33,339 bases of DNA from Solirubrobacteraceae bacterium. Lineage in GTDB: Bacteria > Actinomycetota > Thermoleophilia > Solirubrobacterales > Solirubrobacteraceae. The notes beneath the pieces were generated by a model. It made no database searches, was not told where the DNA came from, and saw nothing but the letters and a program-made list of their open reading frames with translations. The DNA lies in the NCBI GenBank assembly GCA_016462625.1, contig JAEMSV010000037.1, positions 3,952-37,290 on the forward strand, in the 5' to 3' direction. The position numbers were made by a program, and so were the translations under genes. How positions within the stretch are numbered: the first letter of the stretch is position 1; each line of letters opens with the position of its first letter. Below, piece after piece: positions 23,845 through 32,423 of this stretch.

Positions 23845-24390
23845 ATGCGCCTGGGCATCGCCGATCACCTCGGCTGGGCGGTCGCCGTGACCGCGTCGGA
23901 CCGGCATCACGTCGTCGACCGGCGGCGGATCGAGCTGGTCGAGCCGGGAATGTCGCAGGCGCCGATCCACCACGAGAGCCGGCGCCTCGACGCCGACGCG
24001 ACCGAGGCCCTGGTCCTCGACACGCGCGTCTCGATCGCCCAGGCTGCCGCGGCCGCGCTCGACGAGCTCGCCGCCTCGCTGCCCGCGCCGATCGTCTCCA
24101 TGTCGTTGCGCGCGTGGCCTCCGGACTTTCCCGACGACATCGCCGTGCTGCGCCGCTCGCCGTGGGAAGCCCGCGCGGACGCGGTGATGTACCGCCAGGA
24201 ACTCTCCGAGCTCGCGCACGAGCGCGGCTGGGACGTCTGCGTCTACAGCGCGAAGGACGTGGTCGGGCGGGCCGAGCGGGTGCTCGGCGCGCGGGCCGAC
24301 GCGATCCTGAACGGCCCCCGCGAACGGCTGGGACCGCCCTGGACGAAGGACCACCGGATCGCGCTGGCCGCCACGGTCGTGGCACGGTGA
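23845..24390 (+). CDS. Conserved protein of unnamed family
   Basis: A 181-residue soluble protein. It opens RLGIADHLGWAVAVTASD and DRRRIELVEPGMSQAPIHHES, continues with a helix around ARAALDEL-type sequence, and ends ADAVMYRQELSELAHERGWDVCVYSAKDV ... RLGPPWTKDHRIALAATVV. I recognise this pattern (an acidic strand-1 residue followed by G-W, ADxVMYR, RGW-V, GPPWxKDHRxAxAA) as a family of actinobacterial hypothetical proteins with an RNase-H-like order of strands. No function is established that I know of. It probably begins on a leaderless mRNA. It is divergent from the SnoaL-like gene and followed 67 bp later by the alpha/beta hydrolase in the same direction. Confidence 0.75.
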   Translation: MRLGIADHLGWAVAVTASDRHHVVDRRRIELVEPGMSQAPIHHESRRLDADATEALVLDTRVSIAQAAAAALDELAASLPAPIVSMSLRAWPPDFPDDIAVLRRSPWEARADAVMYRQELSELAHERGWDVCVYSAKDVVGRAERVLGARADAILNGPRERLGPPWTKDHRIALAATVVAR

Positions 24391-24457
24391 TTTCCGGAAT
24401 CGCGCGGCCGGGGTGATACTTCCCCTCACCGCAAGCGCGACGAAAGGCCGTCCAGCA

Positions 24458-25153
24458 ATGTCCCCGCAGCCGAACATCGTCCTCGTCCACGGAGCCTGGG
24501 CCGACGGCTCATGCTGGAGCGCGGTCATCGAACGCCTGCAGGCCGACGGCTACCACGTCACCGCCCCGCAGCTGCCGGAGACGTCCCTCGCCGACGATGT
24601 CGCGCGGGTCCGCCAGGTGCTCGCGCGCCAAGACGGCCCGACGGTCCTCGTCGGCCACTCCTACGGCGGCCAGGTCATCACTTCGCTCGGGACGGACACG
24701 CCGAATGTGGCGGCGCTCGTCTACATCGCGGCGTTCGGACTCGACGAGGGGGAGTCGATCGCCGGCCTCCTCGAGGGCGGCGAGCCCACCCCCGCGCTCG
24801 CGCATCTCGACATCGACGCGCTGGGCTACGCGTGGCTGCCGGAGGACGACTTCGTGGCGCACTTCGCGGGCGACGTCGACCCGGCGCAGGCGCGGGTGAT
24901 GTGGGCCGCTCAGCAGCCGCTGCACACCTCGACGCTCGCCGACGTCATGGGCGTGCCTGCCTGGAAGGGCCTGCCGTCGTGGTACCTCGTGGCGACCGGC
25001 GACGAGGCGATCCCCGCGGACGCCGAGCGGCTCTTCGCCCAGCGCATGGGCGCGACGACGGTCGAGGTCGAGAGCGGCCATGTGGCGATGGTGTCCCACC
25101 CCGACGAGACCGCCGCCCTCATCGTGACCGCGGCGAAGGCCGTCGGCGGCTGA
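24458..25153 (+). CDS. Alpha/beta hydrolase
   Basis: A 231-residue cytosolic protein from ATG 24458, with AAAGG about 9 nt upstream. The open frame before it gives an unlikely N-terminus. IVLVHGAWADGSCW is the oxyanion-hole HGxW segment. GHSYGG places the nucleophile at Ser68, ATGDEAIP gives Asp182, and SGHVAMVSHP gives His208, so the triad is complete. The short cap and the HGAWADGS start are typical of the plant-esterase-like/EstC-type group (hydroxynitrile-lyase-like fold), which hydrolyse small esters. No neighbour indicates a pathway. Its stop is followed directly by a 7-bp hairpin terminator and then the convergent secreted unknown. Confidence 0.9.
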   Translation: MSPQPNIVLVHGAWADGSCWSAVIERLQADGYHVTAPQLPETSLADDVARVRQVLARQDGPTVLVGHSYGGQVITSLGTDTPNVAALVYIAAFGLDEGESIAGLLEGGEPTPALAHLDIDALGYAWLPEDDFVAHFAGDVDPAQARVMWAAQQPLHTSTLADVMGVPAWKGLPSWYLVATGDEAIPADAERLFAQRMGATTVEVESGHVAMVSHPDETAALIVTAAKAVGG

Positions 25154-25183
25154 GGCGAGCTACCGACAGGCGGACCGCTCGCC
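25154..25183. terminator. Hairpin terminator between convergent genes
   Basis: GGCGAGC (25154-25160) and GCTCGCC (25177-25183) are a perfect 7-bp inverted repeat with a 16-nt loop, starting at the base after the alpha/beta hydrolase stop. It lacks the GTCGCTAT core seen in the three nested palindromes. No T-tract follows. Confidence 0.5.
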
Positions 25184-25209
25184 CGCCAGTGAGGCCAGAC
25201 CAGCGCGGA

Positions 25210-26232
25210 TCACCTGATTGATGTACCTGTCCAGATGTCGAAGGCCGCCCCGACCGTCCGAGATGGCGCCGAGACGAAGATCCGGCGATGCGTGTGCGCG
25301 ACCTCGGGGACCGCAGCCGACCTCGTTGCCTGCACCGGCCACTCGACCGCTGTTCGCCGCGCGAGCGAGTAGAGGACGGCCGTCGCGCTGGAAACGGTGT
25401 CGCCTGTCACTCGCGCGGACAACCAACTGGCCTCGCGGCCGCCCAGTTGCGCGCTGCCTGCGGGCTGCGCGGATAGCACCGTCGACCAGCCGCTCCCGCA
25501 CCGCTCCAGCCTGATCCCCTGCCACAGCTCGGGCCCGACCAGCAGCGACCTGTTGTAGGTCAATCCGTATCGACCCTCGGTGACGTACGGGAGGAACGCC
25601 CCGCCAGGAAACGCCGCCAGCTGCTCGGAAGCCACACGTCGCAGGGGATTGCACAGCTCCCGCAAGAGCGCCGGAGTGGACAGGTCCTCGACCTGATCAC
25701 CGCGGCTCGTGGCGGTGTCAATGTCGGGAAGGAACGTCGCTCCGCTGCGCCAGTTGTAGAGCACCGGAGTCCTGCTCCGGCCGGTCGGACAAGAGCCACC
25801 TAGACCTTGAGATCCCACCCTGTGGAACGTGATCGATGCGGCGCCATCGACGCAGGGCGTTTCCGCCGGGAGGCTCGGGGACGTCGTGGGCGTGAATTGC
25901 CTGCCCGTGCGCAACTCCAGCAAAGAAACCCGGCCCGTTCCCGATGTCGGTGTCAACAGCAGGAAGCCGCCCCCCAGCGCCACCGCTCGCATGCCGAGTG
26001 GAGTGCGGAGCCGGTGACGCACGTCGCGTCGCGTATCCCACACCGTGGTCTGCCCATCACGATTCGTCCACGCGGCCACGCCTCGATCGTCGGTCACCGC
26101 AGCGCCCGGGACACTGGTCGCGACCGCCCGCAGCCGAGGTCCTGCGTCCGCTCCGGCTGGCGCGATCGCCAGGGAAACCGTCGCGATCACAGCAACCCTG
26201 ATCGGTCGCGTCGCGTGTGCTCGTGTCCGCAT
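25210..26232 (-). CDS. Secreted protein of unknown function
   Basis: A 340-residue protein from ATG 26232. The open frame runs on into the tRNA gene, which cannot be coding. The N-terminus MRTRAHATRPIRVAVIATVSL followed by APAGADA-G is a Sec signal peptide (quoted in part). The mature chain reads as repeated short beta-strands with WTNRDGQTTVWDTRRDVRHRL, GGGFLLLTPTSG and VLYNWRSGATFLPD. That resembles a WD/YncE-like beta-propeller of read-out blades, but the repeats are too weak to assign. Cysteines occur at PCVDG, GSCPTG, LCNPL and RCGSG, probably two disulfides. There is no anchor. Codon choice is slightly less GC-biased than in the neighbours. It is the last gene of a minus-strand run behind tRNA-Ser. 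Confidence 0.72.
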   Translation of the reverse strand: MRTRAHATRPIRVAVIATVSLAIAPAGADAGPRLRAVATSVPGAAVTDDRGVAAWTNRDGQTTVWDTRRDVRHRLRTPLGMRAVALGGGFLLLTPTSGTGRVSLLELRTGRQFTPTTSPSLPAETPCVDGAASITFHRVGSQGLGGSCPTGRSRTPVLYNWRSGATFLPDIDTATSRGDQVEDLSTPALLRELCNPLRRVASEQLAAFPGGAFLPYVTEGRYGLTYNRSLLVGPELWQGIRLERCGSGWSTVLSAQPAGSAQLGGREASWLSARVTGDTVSSATAVLYSLARRTAVEWPVQATRSAAVPEVAHTHRRIFVSAPSRTVGAAFDIWTGTSIR

Positions 26233-26291
26233 GCGCGCTGGAACGGCGGGCGACGCAGAAAGTTGCTGACCGCTGGACTGCCGAGCTGAAG

Positions 26292-26380
26292 CGGAGAGAG
26301 AGGGATTCGAACCCTCGGTGGACCGTAAAGCCCACACACGATTTCCAGTCGTGCCCGTTCAGCCGCTCCGGCACCTCTCC
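26292..26380 (-). tRNA. tRNA-Ser (anticodon GGA)
   Basis: The minus-strand transcript folds as a class II tRNA of 89 nt. The acceptor strands are GGAGAGG and TCTCTCC (one G-T pair). The D-arm region is GCCGGAGCGGCTGAACGGG. The anticodon arm is CACGA-CTGGAAA-TCGTG with anticodon GGA at 26346-26344. A long variable arm follows, then the T arm GAGGG-TTCGAAT-CCCTC. The discriminator is G and CCA is not encoded. It reads UCC and UCU. Confidence 0.95.
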
Positions 26381-26410
26381 TGGACCTGCAATCCCGCAGG
26401 GTAGCGACCC

Positions 26411-27607
26411 CTAGACCTGCCAGGCACCGCCGGTGAGCACCGGGATCTCGTCACCGGAGGCCGTCACGCCCAGCACGTCGACCTCGGGCGACCCGATCAT
26501 GAAGTCGATGTGGATCGCCGACGTGTTGATCTTGTCGGTGTCCTCGGCGTCCACGCACAGCGCGTACGCGCTGCCGAGCGCGACGTGCGACGCGGCGTTC
26601 TCGTCAAGCAGCGTGTCGTAGAAGACCGTGCCGAGCGGGCCGATGCGGCCCTCGCCGTCGACCAGGGCGACCTCGCCGAGCCGGGCCGCGCCCGGGTCGC
26701 GCTCCACGATGCCGCGCATGACCTCGGCGCCCTCGTCGGCGTCGATCTGCGTCGCCCGCCCGTTCTCGAACGTGACCTTCAGGCCCCGGATGATGTTTCC
26801 CGCGACGACGAGCGGCTTCGTCGAGGTGACGTGGCCGCTGACCCGCTCGGGGTCGGGCGTGGAGAAGATCTCCTCCGATGGCAGGTTCGGCATGTGGACG
26901 AGCCCGTCAACCGTCTCGAAGCGCGCGGCGATCCACTTGGACGTCGGCAGCAGGCCGACGGTCAGGTCCGTGCCCGGGCCGACGAACCGCACCGCGTCGA
27001 AGCGGTGGTCGGTCAGTCGGCCGGCAACGCCCACGATCTTCTCGGCCCGCTCGCCCCACGCGGCCACCGGGTCGGGCTCGTCGAGGCGGCAGACGTGGAG
27101 GATCTGCTCCCAGAGCTTGTCGAGGGCTGCGGCCGGCTCGAGGTCGGGGAAGACCAGCTCGGCCCACGCCGGGGTCGGGCAGGGCGCGGCGCACCAGTTC
27201 GTCGTGCGCGCGTTGACGATCCCGATGGTCTCCTTCAGGAACGGCAGCTGGTCCTTCGCGACGCGCTGCGGGTCGAGGTCGTCGAGCAGGCCCGGCGCGA
27301 CCGGTCCCGTCAGGCCGATCCGCGCGCCGTGCATGTCGGCGAGCTGGGTGAGGCGCTCGCCGTACCAGTCCGGGACGTATTCGAGCGTGTCCTCGGCGGC
27401 GTACTGCACCCGCGCGCGCTTGATGTGGAGATCGAAGTAGGTGACGTCGACGAACTTCGCGCCCGCCTCGTAGGCCGCGACGGCGATGGCCCGCGCCAGC
27501 GGCTCCTTGCCGGGCTCCGCGCCGACGGCCACGACCTGGCCGGGCTGGACGTTCGCCCCGAACCGGACGATCAATTCCGCGAGTCGCTGCACCCCGTCAT
27601 CACTCAT
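26411..27607 (-). CDS. M29-family metallo-aminopeptidase
   Basis: A 398-residue cytosolic protein from ATG 27607; GTG 27616 is also in frame. The protein matches the thermophilic aminopeptidase family M29 (AmpS/AmpT/PepS) in length and layout. The N-terminal half opens with LAELIVRFGANVQPGQVVAVGAEPGKEPLA (landmark NVQPGQVVAVGAEP), and the C-terminal half holds the metal site. Visible ligands are E246 in LPSEEIFSTPD, E312 in GEVALVD, H341, H366 and D368 in IHIDFMIGS. The catalytic Tyr is probably in GSAYAL. Two metal ions would activate water to remove N-terminal residues from peptides. It follows the subtilase gene by 22 bp on the same strand and is followed 30 bp later by tRNA-Ser. Peptide turnover after export proteolysis is a possible link but is inferred. 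Confidence 0.92.
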   Translation of the reverse strand: MSDDGVQRLAELIVRFGANVQPGQVVAVGAEPGKEPLARAIAVAAYEAGAKFVDVTYFDLHIKRARVQYAAEDTLEYVPDWYGERLTQLADMHGARIGLTGPVAPGLLDDLDPQRVAKDQLPFLKETIGIVNARTTNWCAAPCPTPAWAELVFPDLEPAAALDKLWEQILHVCRLDEPDPVAAWGERAEKIVGVAGRLTDHRFDAVRFVGPGTDLTVGLLPTSKWIAARFETVDGLVHMPNLPSEEIFSTPDPERVSGHVTSTKPLVVAGNIIRGLKVTFENGRATQIDADEGAEVMRGIVERDPGAARLGEVALVDGEGRIGPLGTVFYDTLLDENAASHVALGSAYALCVDAEDTDKINTSAIHIDFMIGSPEVDVLGVTASGDEIPVLTGGAWQV

Positions 27608-27629
27608 GACGGGCACCCTAGAACAGGAG

Positions 27630-29357
27630 CTACTTGACGGTGAACGCCTGGGTGAAACGCTGCGTCCCGAGCTTGACGGAAGCGCGCCAGCTGCCCTTCG
27701 CCAGGCGCTTGCCCCAGAGCGTCGCGCCGACGGTCAACGCGTTCGCGCCGGGCTTGCCGATCACCGAGCGGGTGACGTTCGTCCGATAGGAGCACCTGCG
27801 CCGCACGCAGACCTTGCGCTCCAGCACGAACTGCACCGTCGCCTGCTCGGTCAGCGTGTAGCGGAGCGTGACCGACGACGGCTTGCACATGCGCTGCCTG
27901 GCCTTGCAGCCCTTCACGGTGCTGCCGATGCGCTTGAGCGCGGTCAGGCGCGGCGTCGCGAGCGGCGTCGGCGCCGGGACAGGCGCCGGCGTGACCGGCC
28001 GCACCGGCGGCGGCTCGGGCGAGCTGTCGCACGCATTGCCGATCCCGTCGCCGTCGGCGTCGGCCTGGTCGCCATTCGGCCTGCCGGCGCAGTTGTCGCT
28101 CCCGTCGACGATCCCGTCCTCATCGGTGTCCGCCACGCCCGCCGGTGCGTCGAGCGCCGCCCGCAGGGAGAGCCGGCCCGCCGCGACGGCGTAGCCCTGC
28201 AGCCAGGCGCGGCGCGTGACTCCGGCCAGGAGCTTGCTCTTCGCCTGGGCCGCGTACAGCTCCGGCTCGCGGGCGAACATGAGCGCGAGCGCGCCCGCGA
28301 CGTGCGGCGCCGCCATCGACGTCCCGCTGAGCGTCGCGTATCCGCCGAGATAGGTCGACCGGATGCTCAGGCCGGGAGCGAAGAGATCGACGGTCGTGGC
28401 TCCGACGTTGGTGCCGCCCCGCGTGAACGACGCGAGGTGGTCCGTGCGGTCGGTCGCACCCACGCAGATGACGTTGGCCAGCGGGACGTTGCACGGGTAG
28501 GTCGGGGTCACGTCGTTGTTGGTGCCTTTGTTGCCGGCCGCAGCCACGTACGCCGTCCGCGGGTGCGCGGCGATCACGTCGGACAGGGCCTGTGACCCGC
28601 TCGCCCCACCGAAGCTGGCGTTCACGACACGGACGCCGAGATCGCCAGCCCGGTCGAAGGCATCGATGACGTCGGAGAGGTCGCCCTCGCCCTTGTCGTC
28701 CATCACCCGCAGGGGCAGGATGCGGGCTCCCGGGGCCACGCCGGCCACGCCAACGCCGTTGTCGGCGAGTGCCGCGATCGTGCCCGCGACATGCGTGCCG
28801 TGCCCATCCAGGTCCTGTGGCGTCGCGTCGCGGTCGACGTAGTCGTACGCGTCGGCGAGGTCGAGCTGGCCCGCGAGGTCCGGATGCCCGATCTGCACGC
28901 CGCCGTCGACCACGGCGACCGTCTGCCCCGTCCCCGTCCCCAGCGCCCATGCCGACGCGATGCCGATGTCCGCCCCGGGCGTGCCACCGAGCTGACCGGT
29001 GTTGCTGAGCGCCCACTGGTCCGTCCAGAGCGGGTCGGTCGTCATCGCATGGACACGCGAATCGACCTCGGCGTAGGCGACGTCGGGATCGGCGCGGAGC
29101 TCGGCGAGCGCGTCGTCCGCCTGGCCCTGGGGCGCCTCGACGACCTCCAGGTCGTCCGGGCTCATCGTCCGGACGAAGTCGACTCCGGCGTCGTCACGGA
29201 GGTCGATGCGCTCGGCGCGGGAGAGCCCCGGCTCGTGCGCGACGATCAGCTGCTGAGGCGCGGCAGCGGCGGGAATCGCGGGCAGCAGAAAGCAGGCGAG
29301 GGCCAGCAGGCCCCCGCGCGTGAAGGAACCAGTCGTCACCGGCGAGACACGCACCAC
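27630..29357 (-). CDS. Secreted subtilase (S8) with thrombospondin type-3 repeats and beta-sandwich tail
   Basis: A 575-residue protein read from GTG 29357; no Shine-Dalgarno motif is visible, so the exact start is uncertain. It has a signal peptide to about residue 33 and an inhibitor-I9-like propeptide at ~36-105. The S8 catalytic domain follows at ~110-400 with D151 (VAVVDGG), H186 (DGHGTHVAG), oxyanion N276 and S347 (GTSMAAPHVAG). Residues ~410-444 are two thrombospondin type-3 calcium repeats (DTDEDGIVDGSDNC, DADGDGIGNAC). A Pro-rich linker (446-468) joins a C-terminal ~105-residue sandwich with four cysteines (GCKARQRMC, VCVRRRC). That tail is the kind often found on exported proteins of this bacterial class. 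The enzyme should be an extracellular endopeptidase matured by propeptide cleavage. The M29 gene lies 22 bp downstream. Confidence 0.9.
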   Translation of the reverse strand: MVRVSPVTTGSFTRGGLLALACFLLPAIPAAAAPQQLIVAHEPGLSRAERIDLRDDAGVDFVRTMSPDDLEVVEAPQGQADDALAELRADPDVAYAEVDSRVHAMTTDPLWTDQWALSNTGQLGGTPGADIGIASAWALGTGTGQTVAVVDGGVQIGHPDLAGQLDLADAYDYVDRDATPQDLDGHGTHVAGTIAALADNGVGVAGVAPGARILPLRVMDDKGEGDLSDVIDAFDRAGDLGVRVVNASFGGASGSQALSDVIAAHPRTAYVAAAGNKGTNNDVTPTYPCNVPLANVICVGATDRTDHLASFTRGGTNVGATTVDLFAPGLSIRSTYLGGYATLSGTSMAAPHVAGALALMFAREPELYAAQAKSKLLAGVTRRAWLQGYAVAAGRLSLRAALDAPAGVADTDEDGIVDGSDNCAGRPNGDQADADGDGIGNACDSSPEPPPVRPVTPAPVPAPTPLATPRLTALKRIGSTVKGCKARQRMCKPSSVTLRYTLTEQATVQFVLERKVCVRRRCSYRTNVTRSVIGKPGANALTVGATLWGKRLAKGSWRASVKLGTQRFTQAFTVK

Positions 29358-29400
29358 GATCAGTTGTAACCGCTCAAGGGCCGGAAAGCTGCGGTCTGGA

Positions 29401-29766
29401 CTAGAAGACGAGGCCGATTGCCCAGCCCGCGCCCAGCGCGGCCAGGCCGGCCGCGAGGCTCCCGAGGAGGTAGGCGAGCGCGAGATCCCGGCGGCCCTCC
29501 TCGGCGAGCTCCCAGCCCTCCAGCGCCCAGGTCGAGTACGTCGTCAACGCGCCGCATCCGCCGACGGCCAGCAGCCAGCGCGCCTCTCCGGTGACATCGG
29601 CGCCCGCGAGGACACCCAGGACGAGGCAGCCGAGGACGTTCACCGCGAGCGTCCCCCACGGCCAGTCCGACGCCACGCGGGTCTGGACCACGGTCTGCAG
29701 CACGACCCGGCCGACCGCCCCCGCGGCGCCGATCAGCGGCAGCACACACCAGGCGAGCAGGCTCAC
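29401..29766 (-). CDS. crcB: CrcB/Fluc fluoride channel, second subunit
   Basis: A 121-residue membrane protein with four hydrophobic segments. It starts at GTG 29766, whose GTGA overlaps the TGA stop of the upstream crcB, so the two are translationally coupled. Fluc landmarks are GAAGAVGRVVL in helix 1, LAVNVLGCLVLG in helix 2 with the conserved Asn, and GGCGALTTYSTWALEG in helix 3 with the TTYS break that holds Na+. Fluc proteins form dual-topology dimers that export F-. Two adjacent diverged copies usually form a heterodimer of opposite fixed orientations. Confidence 0.93.
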   Translation of the reverse strand: MSLLAWCVLPLIGAAGAVGRVVLQTVVQTRVASDWPWGTLAVNVLGCLVLGVLAGADVTGEARWLLAVGGCGALTTYSTWALEGWELAEEGRRDLALAYLLGSLAAGLAALGAGWAIGLVF

Positions 29767-30167
29767 GCCGGTGCCGCCCCGGTCCGGCGCGCGATCCGGG
29801 TCGCCGCCGCCACCACGACGACACCGAGCACCGCGCTGACCGCCATGTAGGCGACCGCGAGCTCGGGCACGCCCTCCCGCGCGAGGTCGACAACCTCCAG
29901 CTGGAGCGTGGAGAATGTCGTCAGCGCCCCGCAGAACCCGGCGCCGAGCAGCGGGCGCGCGTACGGAGACCGCTCGGGCGGGGGGAGCCGCACGGCGAAC
30001 CAGCCCAGCAGGAACGCGCCGACGATGTTCGCCACGAACGTGGGCCAGGGCCACCCGGTCGCGTCCGCGGGCAGCGCCTCCAGCAGTCCCGCGCGCGCGA
30101 GGGTGCCGACCGCGCCGCCCACGGCCACGGCCCCGAGCACGCGGGGGTCGTGGGTGCGCGCGGGCAT
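29763..30167 (-). CDS. crcB: CrcB/Fluc fluoride channel, first subunit
   Basis: A 134-residue membrane protein with four hydrophobic segments: GAVAVGGAVGTLARAGLL, FVANIVGAFLLGWFAV, GAGFCGALTTFSTLQLE and AYMAVSAVLGVVVVAAA. The conserved Asn in helix 2 and the GFCGALTTFST signature are intact. It is the promoter-proximal member of the pair. Its ATG lacks an obvious ribosome-binding site, and I found no fluoride (crcB-motif) riboswitch in the 35 bp before it. It is divergent from the first glycosyltransferase gene, so the two share that gap. Confidence 0.93.
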   Translation of the reverse strand: MPARTHDPRVLGAVAVGGAVGTLARAGLLEALPADATGWPWPTFVANIVGAFLLGWFAVRLPPPERSPYARPLLGAGFCGALTTFSTLQLEVVDLAREGVPELAVAYMAVSAVLGVVVVAAATRIARRTGAAPA

Positions 30168-30202
30168 CGCCAGAGGCTATTCCGGCGACCGGTCTCCTCC
30201 AT

Positions 30203-31255
30203 ATGCTCGGCCGGGTGCCTCGTGCCGTGATCCTGTCCCCCGATCCCGACCGGCCGTCCGGCGGGGTCGAGCGGTTCGCCCAGCTGCTCGCGGGCGCGCT
30301 GCGCGACGGGGGTTGGGAGACGCACATCGCCGGCTACGGCGCAGAGCCGTCGCCCCTGATCGATCGCTTTGGCCTCGGCACGGCGGTCCGCTCCCGCGCC
30401 GCGGCCCAGGCCGCCCACGAGCTCGAGCCCGATCTCGTCGTCGGCAACAACTGGCTCGGGTTCGGGGTCCCGAGGAAGACCCCGCACATCCAGGTCTACC
30501 ACGGCACCATCGCCGGGCAGACGAAGGCCGCGCCGATGGACCTGCCCGCCCAGGAGCTGTTCCGCCGCCGGACGTTCCAGGCCGCGACGGAGGCGTTCGC
30601 CGGCCGCCACGCGACCGTCGTGGGCGTGTCGAACAGCACCGCCGACGAGCTGCGCCGCCACTACCGGATGAAGACCGACGCCGTGATCGGCAACGGGGTC
30701 GACACGGCGGTCTACACCCGCCGCGACGTCGCCGCGGCCCGCGAGCGCTTCGGCATCACCGGGCCGTCGGTGCTGTTCGTGGGCGTGGCGATGGCCCGCA
30801 AGGGCAGCGACGTCCTCGCCGAGGGAGCCGAGGCCGGCGGGTACGAGCTGCTGCACGCCGGCGACCGCGAGCTGGCCGGCTCGCGGGCCCTCGGCGTCCT
30901 GTCCCCGGACGAGCTCGCGCAGGCGCTGAGCGCGGTCGACGCGATGCTCTTTCCCACGCGCTGGGAGGCCTGCAGCTATGCGATCCTGGAGGCCATGGCC
31001 TGCGGCACGCCCGTGCTGACGACCCGGGTCGGCTGGATGGAGGAGCTGGCCGCGCGCGTCCCGGCCTACGAGCCCCTCATCATCGAGCCGACCGTTGCGA
31101 GCATCGCCGCCGGGCTGCACCGGCTGCGCGCAGGCGACCACGCCGAGGCCGTCGCGCAGGCGGCCGACATCGTGCGGACCGAACACGACCTCGGGACCTT
31201 CGCGGCACGGTGGCGCGAGCTGTGCCTCCGGGTCGCGGGGACACCGGACGACTGA
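30203..31255 (+). CDS. GT4-family glycosyltransferase (first of polysaccharide operon)
   Basis: A 350-residue protein with the GT-B fold; ATG 30203 is taken as start, GTG 30215 is an alternative. The N-terminal domain opens with VILSPDPDRPSGGVERFAQLL, the glycine-rich loop for sugar acceptor binding. The C-terminal domain has FVGVAMARKGSDVL and FPTRWEACSYAILEAMACGTPVL, with the EX7E catalytic/donor motif. Family GT4 retains anomeric configuration and uses nucleotide-sugar donors. It is cytosolic or membrane-associated. Three genes follow one another closely (4 bp gap, then a 4-bp overlap), so this is the head of an operon for a surface glycan. It is divergent from the crcB pair. Confidence 0.88.
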   Translation: MLGRVPRAVILSPDPDRPSGGVERFAQLLAGALRDGGWETHIAGYGAEPSPLIDRFGLGTAVRSRAAAQAAHELEPDLVVGNNWLGFGVPRKTPHIQVYHGTIAGQTKAAPMDLPAQELFRRRTFQAATEAFAGRHATVVGVSNSTADELRRHYRMKTDAVIGNGVDTAVYTRRDVAAARERFGITGPSVLFVGVAMARKGSDVLAEGAEAGGYELLHAGDRELAGSRALGVLSPDELAQALSAVDAMLFPTRWEACSYAILEAMACGTPVLTTRVGWMEELAARVPAYEPLIIEPTVASIAAGLHRLRAGDHAEAVAQAADIVRTEHDLGTFAARWRELCLRVAGTPDD

Positions 31256-31259
31256 CTGC

Positions 31260-32423
31260 ATGCGCCTCGCGATGATCGGCCGGTACTACAACCGGCAGGG
31301 TGGGGTCTCGCGCGTGATGGCGGAGCTGGCCGAGCGCGCGGCGGCGACCCACGAGGTCGACGTCTACGCCCACGAGGTGCTCGACGCGCTGCCCGGCACG
31401 AAGGTGCGATTCGTTGACACCCCGATGCGCGAGCGGCCGGCGCTGCTGGCCCTGCCGAGCTTTGCCCGGAGCGTCGAGCGGCGGCTCGACCGGTCCGCCT
31501 ACGACGTCGTCCACGCCCACGACGGCCAGACCCCCGACGCCGACGTCCAGACCGCGCACTCCTGCTACGCCGCGTGGCTCGACGACGTCCGTCGCGGCGC
31601 GGGGCTGAAGGGCGCGCTGAGCCGCGTCTACCCGCGCCACGTGATGACCGACCGGTGGGAGCGCCGAGGCCTGGGCGGCGATGCGGTGATCGTCGCCATC
31701 TCCCGGGTCGTCGCCTCGGAGCTCGAGCAGTACCTGCACATCGACCCCTCCCGCATCCGCGTCATCCACAACGGGGTCGACGTCGAGACGTTCCGGCCGG
31801 CCGATTCGCCCGCAGCCGCCCGTGCGGCCATTCCACCTGACGAGCGCGCTGCCGACGACAGGGTCATGCTCCTGTTCGCTGGCATGTACTTCCGCCGCAA
31901 GGGCCTCGAGCCGCTGCTGCGGGGGCTCGCGCGCCTGCGCGGGGGCCCGTGGACGCTCACGGTCGTGGGCGGCGACGACGACGCGCCGTTCCGCGCGCTC
32001 GCCGCCGAGCTGCAGATCGCCGACCAGGTCCACTTCACCGGCCACCGCCCGAAGATCGCCCCGTACTTCCAGGCCGCCGACGCGTTCGTCTTCCCCACCG
32101 CGTACGAGCCGTTCGGCCTCGTCATCACCGAGGCCCTGGCCTGCGGCACGCCCGTGATCACCACGGCCACGGCGGGCGGCGCCGAGCTGATGGCCGACGG
32201 CCGCGACGGATTCCTGCTGCGCGACCCGCACGACCCCGAGGAGATCGCCGGCGCCGTGCAGCGCTTCCTCGACCTCTCGCCTGAGGCCCGGCGCGCGATG
32301 CGCGCCGCCGCGCGCGAGTCGGTGCTCGCCACGAGCTGGGACGAGCAGTGGCGCAAGTACGACGAGCTCTTCACCGAGGTCGCCGCGAACCGGCGCGCGG
32401 GGCGCGCTCCCTGGGCGTCATGA
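31260..32423 (+). CDS. GT4-family glycosyltransferase (second of polysaccharide operon)
   Basis: A 387-residue GT-B protein, ATG 31260 being 4 bp after the previous stop. It opens RLAMIGRYYNRQGGVSRVMAEL, the Gly-rich N-terminal loop (quoted in part). VIHNGVDVETFRP is a family landmark, GMYFRRKGLEPLL contains the donor-phosphate-binding Arg/Lys, and YEPFGLVITEALACGTPVI is the EX7E motif. It is unlike its upstream neighbour in detail and so probably adds a different sugar. Its stop TGA overlaps the flippase ATG (ATGA), showing coupled translation of glycan assembly and export genes. Confidence 0.92.
   Translation: MRLAMIGRYYNRQGGVSRVMAELAERAAATHEVDVYAHEVLDALPGTKVRFVDTPMRERPALLALPSFARSVERRLDRSAYDVVHAHDGQTPDADVQTAHSCYAAWLDDVRRGAGLKGALSRVYPRHVMTDRWERRGLGGDAVIVAISRVVASELEQYLHIDPSRIRVIHNGVDVETFRPADSPAAARAAIPPDERAADDRVMLLFAGMYFRRKGLEPLLRGLARLRGGPWTLTVVGGDDDAPFRALAAELQIADQVHFTGHRPKIAPYFQAADAFVFPTAYEPFGLVITEALACGTPVITTATAGGAELMADGRDGFLLRDPHDPEEIAGAVQRFLDLSPEARRAMRAAARESVLATSWDEQWRKYDELFTEVAANRRAGRAPWAS

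Noticed and set aside
26233..26337. N-terminal extension of the secreted unknown into the tRNA gene
   Set aside because: The extended frame overlaps tRNA-Ser and gives no sensible N-terminus. The ATG at 26232 gives a clear signal peptide.
30168..30202. Fluoride riboswitch before crcB
   Set aside because: The 35-bp gap is too short, and the conserved GGNGAUGG and CUGAUGA-type segments of the crcB motif are not seen there or just beyond it.
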